Shown here in pieces: positions 1-12,499 of a DNA stretch of 64,000 bases. The DNA comes from Hypomyces perniciosus. Its lineage: Eukaryota > Ascomycota > Sordariomycetes > Hypocreales > Hypocreaceae. The DNA lies in NCBI GenBank assembly GCA_008477525.1, contig SPDT01000006.1:461501-525500 (forward strand), written 5' to 3'. A program made the translations under genes and the position numbers. Within the stretch, counting starts at the first letter, position 1; every line of letters begins with the position of its first letter. Under the pieces are notes generated by a model that was not told the origin of the DNA, made no database searches, and saw only the letters and a list, made by a program, of their open reading frames with translations.

Positions 1-780
1 AGCTTAAAATAAAATCTAAAAATAAGTCTATATACCTATACAAATAACAGGATAATTAATATATAATAAGCAAATAGCAGCTTAAAATGCCTAGCAATAC
101 AGAAATTAATAAAAGGGGACTATTTAATTATAATAATTTTAATAAAAGGGGAAGAATTTAATATAAATTAAACAGGAATTAATAATATAAATAATAGTAG
201 TTTTGCTTTTAATTTTCTTTCCCTTTGTCTTTTAATAATACTCTTTTTACTATTTTCCTATATTATTTACATTTTTCTTAAATATTACTATACTAATATT
301 AAAAGGATTTAATAAAAAAAGTATTTTATTAAGATTTACTACCTTTATTCGCAAATACTTATAGGGAAGGTTTTATTAAAGGTAATTAATATACTTAACA
401 CACCTGCATTTTTCCTTTTAACTTACCCGAAAACAGTTAGCCGCTTATTTAAACAGCTATTAAATTAAAAAAGTACAGGAGTATAAAGATATATAGATAG
501 ACCTAGTTTAATAAAGCGTAACCTTCTTCCCCCTTTAATATATAACCCTACCTATAAAAATATAGCCGCTAAGGTATATAAAGGTAATTATTAATTGCTT
601 TTAGCTGCTGGTATTATAATTAAATAATCTGCAGTATCTTTTAATCCCTATATTACTTAATCGCCGCTTTATGGTTCTGTCAGGAGCGCGGTTCCCGCGC
701 TCAATACCAGTCATTGTATATAGGTGTATATATATATTATATATATAGTTTAGAGTGCCAATTCCCCCTCGACAAACTAG
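1..780. other. AT-rich mutated repeat DNA, no gene
   Basis: Very AT-rich sequence with frequent stops in all frames, consistent with RIP-degraded repeat DNA. I could not match it to any of the element families seen elsewhere in the window. Positions 678-774 form a short GC-richer patch that begins TGTCAGGAG and ends CTCGACA, like a very short LTR, but no flanking duplication is visible. Confidence 0.6.
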
Positions 781-3700
781 TATAAAAGCTTTTATTTATC
801 TGTAAAGTAATAGTAGTTAAAATAATCTATTATAACCTAAATCTTTATATTGATATAAGCCAGATAATATCTTTATATTTAAAAAGCTTTTATAATAATA
901 AGAAATTTAGTATTAACGGTATAATAATATAATTTAAAATTACTTAACTTTTTTAATATATATACTATAAAGTATTAATTATTTTATTAATATTAAGCTA
1001 ATACTACTTTAATTATATAATTGAATATATTTATTTTTGTATAAATTGGCGCTTTTAAATTATAATAGATTAAAATAGGTTTCTTTAAAAACTGTCTTTT
1101 AAGCTGTTAAAAAGCTTTAAAAGCATTAAGCTTTAACTGTAAAGAATTTTCTTGCTTTTTATAAATAAGGTCTATTAAAGGTACTATAATTTTACTGTAA
1201 TTCTTAATAAAGAGATAGTAAAACCCTATAAATCCTAGAAATATAAGGATATTATAGATACTTTTAGGTACTAGCTATTAGTAATAGCTTCAATGTATAA
1301 TTATTTTATTTTAATTCTATTAAATATAATAATATATTTAAAGAAAGGCATTAAAGTAATATAAAAAATATATTTATTAATATTAATATATAGCTTTATA
1401 TTTTATAACTGGTTAAAAACTTAGTAAATATACTCTATATAGTCTTTAATGGTTTAGCTATAACTTAATATATTCTTAAAATATATAATATAAATAACAT
1501 TACTTACATTTTATAGTATATTATTAATATATTACTGAAAAGTTATAAGGGAATTTATAAAGCTAAATAGTATAATATTATATTTAAAGTATTTATATTA
1601 ACAGTAAAATATTATCTTTTATTTTTTTATAAATATATATTTAATAATATATATTTTTCAATTAAATTTAATTAAAATCTTAATATATGAAAGTCTATTA
1701 AAACTTTTGAAGATTAATAGTAAAAGAATATAGTTTTTGCAAGTTATTTTATTTAAAGTATAGAAATCGATATATATTTATAGTTTACTGCTTTTCTTTA
1801 ATATAAAGATTATAAAGGCACTTGCAAAATTAATAGACTATTAAATTTATATATTTTATAATATTTCTTTTTAAATATTTACAGAAAACCTTTAGCTTTT
1901 GAGGTATTAAGTTATAAATAAGACTTTATAGAGGTATTTCTGTATTTTTTAATTTAATAGTATACTGTTAATTTATTAATATATTAACAGTTTTCTTTAT
2001 AGAAAAAATGCTAGTAAGATTATAATATATAAAAAGTAATTTTAAATATAAGGTTAACTTATAGTTTTTTAAGGAAATAGGTTTATTAAAGTTAAAAGAT
2101 AGTAAATCTTTTAAAGCTTTTAATTTAATTTCTAGCTTTTTTTTAATTGTTAATATAAAAGCTATTTAGGCTTTTTTAATAGTTTATTATAGCTGCTTTT
2201 TAAAGGCTATTCAAGTAATAGAATCTTTAATTAAAGGATAATTCTATTAATTATATTTCTATAAAAGGGTAAAATTAGTTTTGTAAAAATTAAAGTTTTC
2301 CTAGAATAAAGTCTTTTAGGCTATTAGCGATAATATAATAAAGTAGCTACTTTTTCTTTACTCTTTAATTATTAATTATCTTTATAAGTATATCTATATA
2401 ATTATAAGTTATAGCAGAAATACTTAAAGAAATAGCAGTAAATTTAAAAGCCAATAATAGACTTTTTAATTAATCCTTTTATTATAAAAAGATAATATAA
2501 ATATTACTGTTGGGATTAAATAAGGCATTTATATATTGCTAATAGCTATTTAGCTGTATTTTCTTTAGTCGTTTTATAGGTAGATTTATATAATAATTAT
2601 ATTCTTAGGCTTAATAAACTGCAGGTTTAGTATTTCTGCTAGTAAAGTATAACTAAATAAGGTTATTATACTTTTTAATAAACTCGTACGTACTATTATA
2701 TTTTATAGAATTAAAAGTGTAGTAAAAGGTTTTATTGTAAAGACTACTATATTTCTAATAAATTATTAAGCTAAACAAATTTCTTTATTTTTTTAAACCT
2801 TTAAATACTTTACTTATTATATTTTTTAAAGTATTAGCAGTATAATCTTAATATAATCCCTATTAGCCAATAGGTTTAGTTTTTCTATATTTTTTTTAAA
2901 ATCGAGATTTTTATTAAAAGCTATTTATATTATTAGTATAGCTATATATAAAAGTTTAAGCGATTATATTAATATCAATTAACTTTTATTAAGTTATAGG
3001 GATTTTATAACAAAGTATTTATTTATATATTATAAAGGAAAAATACTATAAAAATATATAAATCTAAAACTATAAAGGGGTTATTTTAAAGAATTTACGT
3101 TTAATAATCTGAAATTAAAAGAGGAATAACTGAAAATTCTATCTACTAGTTTAATATAAGCGAAAAATTTATAAAGTTACTTTATAGTATTTAATTAAAC
3201 TATTATAATTATTATTTTTAAGCTATTAATAAAATTTATTTTAAATAATTAATATAATAAATTTGCCTTTTTTTTAAAATACTTAATTTGTTACTATTAA
3301 ATATTTTTTTTAAATAAAAAATAGTATAAATTATTTTATAAATTATTTAAAAAAATATTAAAAGATAATTTAAACTGCTTTTTAATAATAGTAAAAAAAA
3401 TTTATAATTTTACTTTAAATTTTCTTTTATAATAAAAAGGTTAAATTTATATTTTAGTTTAATTATCTTCATTAAGTTATTCTAAACTAATAATATATAA
3501 TAAACTAATTATAGGCAATAAACCTTTAATTTTTAAAAGTTTAAAAGAAAGGTTCTCCCTTTAAAGAAACGTATTTAAATATTTCCTTTTTGAATATATT
3601 TATTATTTATCTTTTATTTATTAAATATAAATATAAAGTTTTTCTTTTATAAGTAAAGTATTATTTAAAAGGCTTAGTTAATAATTTAAAAAAGTAATTT

Positions 3701-4087
3701 TATTTAAAGGTTTTTATATTTAAAATATAGCCTTTTTATTAAAAGTAAATTAAGTATTTACTATTAAAAATATCTTTAACTTTAATAGTCTTTTTACTTT
3801 TATTAGGAGTAAAAAGAAATTAATATATTAAAGACCTTTTTTAAAGTAAATAAATTAAGTAAAGGGCTATAACATTAAAAAAAAGTAAAGGAGGTTAAAG
3901 AGCAGTTATTTAAAAGAGAAATAAGTATTAATAAATAGGTAATAAGCTAAAAACTAACAGTTAAGTGTAGTAGTAGTAGTTTACTGGTCTTTAAAGTTCT
4001 ATATCTTTAAGGACTATAGTTGCTTTTATATAGACATTCCGGCCTATGTGATATTATAAGAGCTCTAGAGCTTCCGGTCTCCTGACA
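781..4087 (-). mobile_element. Gypsy A copy 1: partial Ty3/gypsy retrotransposon, RIP-degraded
   Basis: Minus-strand copy of the 'gypsy A' family. It starts with its 5' LTR (3826-4087) and runs leftwards through gag/pol until it stops abruptly near 780, in the middle of pol. It matches the reverse complement of the plus-strand copies: positions 781-2663 correspond to about 4088-6065, and the whole block corresponds to about 20,740-24,640 of copy 3. All frames are full of stops and the sequence is over 75% A/T by eye. The 3' LTR is missing. The abrupt left edge may be a deletion or a later rearrangement. Confidence 0.85.
3826..4087 (-). repeat. Gypsy A 5' LTR (copy 1)
   Basis: 262 bp. Read on the minus strand it begins TGTCAGGAGACCGGAAGC, the least mutated start of this family, and ends in the RIP-altered form of CTGACA. 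It aligns without gaps to the LTR at 9439-9700, and the differences in the first 18 bases are all C/T or G/A. This copy served as the reference for reading the others. Confidence 0.88.
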
Positions 4088-7000
4088 GTATAATAACCCC
4101 GTTTAGCTATACTTTACTAGCAGAAATACTAAACCTACAGTTTATTAAGCCTAAAAATACAATTACTATATAAATCTACCTATAAAACAACTAAAGAAAA
4201 TACAGCTGAATAGCTACTAGCAATATATAAATGCCCTGTTTAATCCTATAATATACAAAGTGCAGATAAAGAGGGAAGAAGGGAAGGAAGGAAGGAAAAG
4301 GGACAATATACTATTTATATATATTATCCTAGCAGTAATATTTACATTATCTCTTTATAATAAAAGGATTAATTAAAAAGTCTATTACCAGCTTTTAAAT
4401 TTACCGCTATTTTCCGAGGTATTTCTATTATAACCTATAGCTATATAGATATATTTATAAAAATAGTTAATAATTAAAACGTAAAGAAAAAGTAGCTACT
4501 TTATTACGTTATTGCTAATAGCCTAAAAGACTTTATTTTAAAAAAACTGTAATTTTAAAAAGTTAATTTTACTTTTTTATAAAAGTATAATTAATAGAAT
4601 TATCTTTTAATTAAGGATTCTATTACTTTAATAGCTTTTAAAAATAGCTATAATAAACTATTAAAAAAGCCTAAATAGCTTTTATATTAGTAACTAAAAA
4701 AAAGCTAAAAATTAAGCTAAAAGCTTTAAGAGATTTACTATCTTTTAACTTAAATACAGCTATTTCCTTAAAAGACTATAAATTAGCTTTATATTTAAAA
4801 TTACATTTTATATATTATAATCTTATTATTGTTTTCTTTATAGAAAAAGCTGCTAATATATTAATAAATTAATCATATACTATTAAATTAAAAGATAACA
4901 AAATGCTTTTATAAAGTTTTATCTATAACTTAGCATTTAAAGAGTTAAAAGCTCTTTGCAAGTATTTAAAAAAAGCACTATAAAATATATAGATTTAGCA
5001 GTCTATTAATCTTATATGTACCCCTATAATCTTTATACTAAAGAAAGGCAGTAAACTGCAAATATATATTAATTTCTATACTTTAAATAAAATAACATGC
5101 AAAAACTATACTCTTTTACTATTAATCTTTAAAATCTTTAATAGATTTTTATATATTAAGATTTTTACTAAACTTAATTTGAAGGATATATATTATTAAA
5201 TATTTATTTCTAAAGAAAATAAATAGAAGATAGTATTTTACTGCTAATACAAATACTTTAAATGCAATATTATACTGCTTAGCCTTATAAATTCCCTTAT
5301 AACTTTCAGTAATATATTAATAATACACTATAAAATCTAGTTAATTTAATTTATATTATATATTTTAATAATATATTAATCTATAGCTGCACCTTTAAAC
5401 AGTATATATAGTATATTTATTAGGTTTTTAAAAAGTTATAAAATATAAAGCTATATATTAATATTAATAAATATATCTTTTATATTACTTTAATACTTTT
5501 CTTTGAATATATTATTATATTTAAAAGAATTAACATAAAATAATTATATATTTAAGCAATTATTAAATAGGTAATATTTAAAAGTATTTATAATATCTTT
5601 ATATATTTAAAAATATAAAAAGGATTTTACTGCTGCTTTATTAAAAATTATAATAAAATTATCATACTTTTAATAAATTCTATTTATAAAAAGTAAAAAG
5701 GGTTTTTATAGTTAAAGCCTAGCGCTTTTAAAGCTTTTTAATAGTTTAAAGGAAAATCTTTAAAGAAACCTATTTTAATATATTATAACTTAAAGGCGCC
5801 GATTTATATAAAGATAAACGCATTAAACTATATAATTAAAGCAGTATTAGCTTAATATTAATAAAATGCCTAATACTTTATAGTATATATATTAAAAAAG
5901 CTAAATAGTTTTAAATTATATTATGATACCTTTAATATTAAGGTTTTTACTATTATAAACGCTTTTTAAATATAGAAATATTATTTAGTTTATATAAATA
6001 TAAAGATTTAAATTATAATAGATTATTTTAATTACTATTACTTTATAAATAAATAAAGGCTTTTATATTAATAGGTAAAGGCTTTTAATAAACTAGCTTT
6101 ATTTAATTTTTATATTAAATATAAGCTAAAGAAGTTTAACCTTATTAATATTTTATTTTAATACTTTAATTTTTATAATTTTATTAAAATTCAAGAATTA
6201 TAGTAAAGCTATATATTAATAACTTTATCGTATTTCTATAGTATAAAAGCTAATAGTTTATATAAATTAAAAGGATTTACAGCAATATATTATAGTAATT
6301 CAAAATATATAAAGATTGCCTATAAATAAAAGTATTACTATAGCGTTACTTTAGGTTAAAGGATAAGGATTAAATGCTATTTATTAAATAGCCTCTTTAT
6401 AAAATATAATAGTTAAAGTTATAACTGCTAGTTTATAGGTTATATAATAGACTATTATAGGTTTACTGCTAGAACTATAAAAGTCTTTATATTTAGCTGT
6501 TTTAAAAATTTAATAAAGAAGTTACTTTATTTAATAAAAGGTTTAAAGCTAAAAAATAGTTAATATAATTTATAGTAATAATTAGATTATTAATAATAAT
6601 TAATTAATTTGCTATGAAAGTAAAGTTTATATATCAATAGGTTATTATATTCAGATTTTAATATTACTTTATAGTAAATTTATTGTATTATTAATGTTAA
6701 AAAGACTTTTTAAAGAAATTTTTATAAATTTTATTATAAATTTACTAGAAATGTTAAACTATCAAGGTAAATACTTATATAATATAATTTTGATTATTAT
6801 TAATTAATATATAAAATATACCTTATATATACTTATAATAGTATATATTATAAATAGTAGAGTTACTAACCTATTTATAAAATATATTTATTTAATTTTT
6901 AGAATACTATAAACAATTGTCTTTAATAGAGATTAATTATTTAAATCTAGATTTTAGTGAAGTTTCTGTTATTTATTTATTTATAAATAGCAATTTAGTA

Positions 7001-9700
7001 TTACTTTTTACCTCTAAACTAATAGTTAAACTAAATAGCAGAATTAAGCTTTAAAGTATTATTTATATTTTTTTACAGTAAATAATACAATAATTAAATA
7101 TAAAAATTATCTTTTATTTAATTTATATATAATAATATTAAATATTTTATAATTAGTTATTTATTAGCTTTTTTACTATTTAGCTATAAACCTAACACCT
7201 TAAATTAGAATAAACTAACCTATTATAAATATTATCCTAATACTATTATAAAAGTAAAAAAGCTTTAAGTTACCTGTAAAATAGTTAAATAAATACTATA
7301 ATAAAGTTAAAAAGAATATAAAAAATAGTATAATATTTATTAATTTAAAAAGGAATTTACTATAAGCAATTAAATATTTTTTTTTTAAAATACTTAAGCT
7401 TTTAATAATTTAATAAAGAATTTACTAAAAAGTATATTAATCGTTACTAAATTAAATACAAAATTAAAATAAATATATTAATATATTACATTTATTTTTT
7501 ATTTTTTATTAAAATTTATAATACTTTTAATATTATAAATCATAAGCTATATTATAGCTGTAAAGGAAAACCTTTTAAATTAATAGATTACTTTTTTAAT
7601 ATTAAAAAGATATTTAAAGTTAAGAAAATTATTAATTCTAAATATACAAGGATATAATATTTATATTTAATTAAATACAGAAACTATTTAAGGATTAATA
7701 AGATTTAATAAAAGATCTTTTTTATTAATATTAAATTAATTTAAAACTATAAATAGTAATTTATTAATAAATAATTAATTATTACTATTAAATATTATAA
7801 AGTTAAAGGGAGTAAAGTATTATACAGTTTTAACTACTTAATTAAAAATAGAAAATAAACTTATAATAGTATATATTTTACAGTAAATAAACAATAATAT
7901 TACTATTCAATAACAGTTAATTCTCTTTACATTTAAATAATACTTTATTATAATCTTTTATAATAATAAAATATATTTAAAGAAGTATAGGAATCTTAAT
8001 ATATTTATATATCATATAATAATTAGTAAAGAACTGCTATTATAAATAAAGAAATATATATTAAAATAAAAGTATATATAATAATAGTAATAGTAGTAAA
8101 AAAGTTTACTTAATTAAAAATAAGTTAAAGGTTTAAATGCTTTAAGTTTTAGCAGTAATATTATTTATTTACTATAAACTCTTTTTCTTTTTATTTTCTA
8201 ATTAAACTTAACTTTTATTATATTAATATAAAGGTTTTTTTATATTAAATTTATAATAGTGCTATTATAAATTAAATCTTTATTAACTGCTATTATATAA
8301 TTAAAAAGTAATATTAACGTATTTACTTTATTAATGAAAAACTTTTAAAAATATTAAATTAATACTTTAATAGTATTAATAAATTAATATATAATTAAAT
8401 TATATAATTTACTTTTTTAAAAATAATCAACATATTTTTAAAAGCAGTTAATAGAATATAAATTAATATAAAAAAATTTACTTTTTAATTATATAAAACT
8501 TATATTTATTATTATAATATTAGAAAAGTTTTTTTTTTAACTTTATATTTTATTTAATTAAAAGGTTAAAATAATAATCGTATAAAGCAGGGCATTTATA
8601 GTAAGTTAATAATTGCTAATAGTTATATTTATATTAGAATATTTATTAAATTAAATTATTAATAACTGTATAGTATTCTATTAATAAAAGTATAATAACT
8701 TTAAGGGGAGGGTATTTTAATAGAGATATAATTAAAATAGTATTAATTATAAATAAAAATAAATTTATTATATTACAGTTTTTAAATATTATAAAATTAC
8801 TATTACTTTTTAAAATTAAGCTATAAATATATTAAATAGAAAGTTATAGTAAAGAATTAACTATAGAAAATTTATAAAATAGTAATATTTATTATAGAAA
8901 CAAAAACTTATAATAATAGGCTAAATTAAAAGAAAAAAATTATTATATAATAAATTAATTAATAATAAAAAGTAAAAAGAAAGAATATTTATAAAAAAAT
9001 GCCTATAAAAAGAAAAAAACTAAAGGAGAAAAAGAAATAAAAAGAAAAAGAAAAGAAAAAGAAATAAATACATAAAAATTAAAACTATAAAAAAAAGTAA
9101 AGTAAAAATATATATAGTATATTTATATATAATAATAAATTAAAAAAATAAAGTAAATTATTTATATATTAATAATAAAAGGCTAGCTTATTATATAAAA
9201 TTTCTTTATTACCCTTTAAATTTAATTATATAAAAGTATACTTTTAAACTATAAAATTAAAAACTTTTTAGGCTATTAAATATATATTAAAATATTTAAG
9301 TTTAAGGTTTAAAGAAGTATTTATATAAAAAATAGTTACTGTTTAATATAATCATAAAGTATTAAAAGTTAAAAAGAAATTAATTAAATATAAGTCTTTA
9401 TTAGCATTAAGGTTAATATTATAAAAAAGGGGGCAGCCTATTAAAAGATTAAAAGCTTTAAAGCTTTTATAATATTATATAAGCTAGAATATATATATAA
9501 AAGTAATTATAATCTTTAAAAATATAAAATTTCAGAGACTAATAAACTACTACTACTATATTTAATTATTAGTTTCTGGCTTATTACTTGCTTATTAGTA
9601 TTTATTTCTCCTTTAAGTAATTGCTCTTTAACCTCCTCTACTTTTCCTTAAGGTCACAGCCCCTCGCCTAATCTATCTGCCTTAAAAAGGGTCTCTGACA
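4088..9700 (+). mobile_element. Gypsy A copy 2: 5'-truncated Ty3/gypsy retrotransposon, RIP-degraded
   Basis: Plus-strand copy that begins in pol exactly where the minus-strand LTR of copy 1 ends, and continues to a 3' LTR at 9439-9700. A reverse-transcriptase signature is still legible near 5158-5200 (KIFTKLNLKDIYY, with stops around it), matching the conserved K-x-D-L-x-x-AYH region of Ty3/gypsy RT after G-to-A change. A purine tract with a run of G lies just before the LTR (about 9423-9436), as expected for a polypurine tract. A GGAA microsatellite at about 4278-4300 is absent from the other copies. The 5' LTR and gag are missing. Confidence 0.85.
9439..9700 (+). repeat. Gypsy A 3' LTR (copy 2)
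   Basis: 262 bp, ending in an unmutated CTCTGACA. The start has become TATTAAAAGATT through C-to-T and G-to-A changes. It sits immediately after the polypurine tract and is followed by an unrelated LINE fragment. Confidence 0.88.
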
Positions 9701-9706
9701 TTTAAA

Positions 9707-10745
9707 AGGTATAGGCAAATTAATTGCAGTAAGGAAATACTAAGAAATAGTTAAATCCCTCCCTTTTTATTTAATTTAGCCTACTTGAATAAGTTTTAAA
9801 TTAAAGGGAATATAGGCTAACGAGTAGTTATTTACTATAAAGTAAAAGCAACTATAAATACTAAACGCCTTAATAATACAGAGGTCTATAATATAAAGGT
9901 ATAAGCTGCCTTAAAAGCTATAAAGTTAATAATTAAATACATAACAGAAAACTATATAATTTAAATAGTTTTCTTCTTTTTAAATAATTTATTAGTTATT
10001 AATAGGCTATTTAATAAGCCCCCCCCTTTTACATAAAAAGTATATATATACTTCCAGAAACTAGTATAAAGTATCTCGCTTTACAGATCCTTTATTTTAT
10101 AGGTTCTAGGATATAAAGATATTATAGGCAATATATAAGCCGATTATTTAGCTAAATAAAGTATAGCCTTTTTTACTATACTATAAAATTAGGCTATAAT
10201 TATATATATTAAAAAATAAATTAAAGAAAAAGTTATAAAGGTAACAGAGTAAAACTGGCTTAATAAAACCTTAAAAGGCTATAAATAATAGAGATTTAAG
10301 GCCTTAGCTTCCCCTTTAAAACTTAAACTTTTATGCCTTATCCTTTATAAGCTTCTAGTAGAAAAATTAGGATATAAAGACTTTTAGGAATACTATAAAT
10401 ACTTTAAGTATAATAGAGAGTCTGTCTATAAGTACAGTGAATTAAAGAGATAAAGCTATTTTATAGAATATAGAATAGTTAAGCTTTTCTTCCCGGATAT
10501 CCCTTTAAAAGAGACCCCTTTCTTTTACCTACTTAGACCTACAGGAAATAAAGCCTTTTAGAAACTAGTAGAGGAAGTAGACCTTTATAGCCCTCCTTTA
10601 GCGGAAACAGATTAATACTACCTAGATTAACCCTTTTTTCCTTTATAAATTAAAACTTAGCGAATAGCAGCGTAAGCCGCTAGCTTTTAATATCTTATTG
10701 TCTATAAGGGATTTATATAACTAGCTTATTTAGTGGATATAAATA
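9707..10745 (+). mobile_element. LINE (Tad-like) 3' fragment with RNase H domain
   Basis: Translation on the plus strand, with stops from RIP, shows a LINE RNase H domain. VLGYKDIIGN then ADYLAK lies at about 10,104-10,160, matching the WVPGHxxIxGNExADxLAK motif of Tad/I-type LINEs. Further upstream are an RNase H beta-strand region (about 9,770-9,900) and VFFFLNNLLVINRLFN (about 9,970-10,010). A C-terminal tail about 180 codons long follows; it resembles the tail of the minus-strand LINE at 14,485-15,535. The copy ends in a CAAA-type tail at 10,741-10,765. The 5' part is missing, presumably cut off by the gypsy A copy on its left. Confidence 0.78.
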
Positions 10746-10765
10746 ATAAAACAAACAAACAATAG
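10741..10765 (+). repeat. LINE 3' tail, (CAAA)n
   Basis: Short run of AAAC/CAAA units closing the LINE fragment. The same 3' end, including the stretch GGGATTTATATAACTAGCTT before the tail, occurs inverted next to the (TTTG)n run at 13,590. Both copies therefore belong to one LINE family. Confidence 0.7.
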
Positions 10766-11900
10766 AACATATTCTTATAGGGGTCCAGCTGCAGGCACCC
10801 TGTTATATACTCCTAGGTTCCCTGTTGTCAGACCACAAATCCAGCAAAAGTGAAGCTCCACACAATCTGCGTGGATAAGTGACCTTATATGCTATGTGAC
10901 ACCTGTTATATAGGCAAATTACACTAATTTTGCGGCCTCTGGGAGGACCTGAAAGTATATTAGAGTATATGGAGCCAGGTCGCGGACCTTATAGATATAG
11001 TGCTTACATTAATAGATAAAGTAATCCCTAATAAACTCTTAGCTATATAGCAAGTAATAGTCTATAACAGATAGGTTATATAAGTTGGTATAGTTATAAC
11101 GATATTTATATAATAATAGCTCTGTCTTAAAATGCTCCCTGTATAGTTATCCGATTGCGTCTGGACCTACTATAAGCTTCATAAAGCGTTCTAACTAGGT
11201 GGATACTTTAAGTTGTTGGATAGAAACTCTGTTAATGCAGCAGAGGGCCGGGGCAGCGGCATAGTCAGTTTGAGGCAGCTATATATAAGGGAAACAGCGG
11301 CCTCGCAAAAAGGCCACACCGAGGGATTTTTACTATTAACATTATTATCAGCAGAATCAATTAATTAATTGCTATACAATAAACGCTTAGAATAGCACTA
11401 TAGACCGCTATAATCCCTTAATACTATCACGATCAGCGTAATATAATCAAATTACAAATAACCTCGTTTATAATTCTTTCTACTCTACCTTATTATCCTA
11501 GAAAAAGTCTGCTAGTTTATTATTGGCGCTATTGTAATCGCTTTTAAATATAGAATAATAACCCTAGAATCTATTAGTGTTGTAGTAATACATACCGTCA
11601 ACTATATATGCGTCAGCAACACTATTTCTACGCCAGCCCCTTAATAGTATATACATTCTCTTTAATAAATTAGATAAGATAGACCCCTGGGGTAGGGATA
11701 CCTGATCCCTTTTACAGGAGCCGGCCTTCTTGTAGCTTGTTTCCTGCAACGCAATATATCGCTACTTTGCCCCGACTTTAAGTCCATAACAATCAGGCTA
11801 GCGATTTATTCTATTTCCATTTTATTTCAAATTAACACTTACTTAAATAGGAAAGAAGTAAAAATAAAATAGATTACTAGTCTAATAACAATTACTAAAA
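10766..11900. other. Mixed-composition repeat DNA, no gene recognised
   Basis: Less mutated than the flanking elements but without a convincing reading frame. It includes GC-richer patches (about 10,780-11,000 and 11,200-11,330). I recognise no LTR ends, transposase or RT signature here. The 61-residue open frame on the minus strand near 11,564-11,749 has no supporting features. Confidence 0.4.
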
Positions 11901-11927
11901 ATAAAATACTGAATGCCTTTATTTGCT

Positions 11928-12045
11928 ATATAAAAAAGTATAAATATATATAACTTCCCTTTTAGTTACTATTCTCTATTGCCTTCTTTAACAACTTTCA
12001 ACTACAAATTATCTTTATTACTTAATTCCCTCTTATAAAATTAAA
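11928..12045 (+). promoter_or_regulatory. Probable promoter and leader of the decayed secreted-protein gene
   Basis: A TATA-like run (TATAAAAAAGTATAAATATATA, about 11,930-11,955) lies about 95 bp before the ATG at 12,046. A CT/CA-rich leader (TTCTTTAACAACTTTCAACT and neighbours) of the type common in highly expressed filamentous-fungal genes follows it. This is composition and position evidence only. Confidence 0.4.
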
Positions 12046-12499
12046 ATGCATCTCTCTTTAGAGCTAGCACTACTGCTTCTTCCACTGCTAAGCTTGGCTA
12101 ACTTCCATATTGGAATGGCTGATAAATAGATAAATCCTCTTCCCGATCTTCCTTTAATTTAAGTTAACGCAGTATATCGCATACCCTTTAAACTACTTAA
12201 ACTGCAATTATTACGGCAGAGTGAAAGAAAATGCGGATCGTGGGGTAGGACTTATTAGGGGAACACCTGGCTCGAAAACCTTTTCTATTAATGCCGGACT
12301 TTATAGAATAAGGCAATTGGACTTTTATTACCGAGACGATAAGGGATACTATGAGTTCTATATGCATGGTGGTAATGGAAGTCTCCAGGGAACTTGCTTC
12401 AAGAATTCAGCTACTGATTGGTGCGTCAGAAAAGCCACCATACAGTCAACCAGCTATAACAATAACCTTATCTGCTATAGCTACATTTGCGGACAGTAG
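12046..12499 (+). pseudogene. Decayed gene for a small secreted cysteine-containing protein
   Basis: From the ATG at 12,046 the first 27 codons encode a textbook signal peptide: MHLSLELALLLLPLLSLA, with cleavage likely after SLA. A TAG at 12,127 then ends that frame. About 30 bp further on, another frame is open from 12,158 to the stop at 12,497-12,499. It encodes about 110 residues with five cysteines (one NC near the start, then GTC, DWC, LIC and YIC), many Tyr/Asn/Gly and no RIP stops. The two parts would fit a two-exon secreted protein, but no GT donor exists between them. Either RIP removed the donor (ATAAAT at 12,122 could be a mutated GTAAGT, although its phase does not fit the visible acceptors) or there is a frameshift. 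The family is not recognised, so no function is claimed. Confidence 0.45.
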
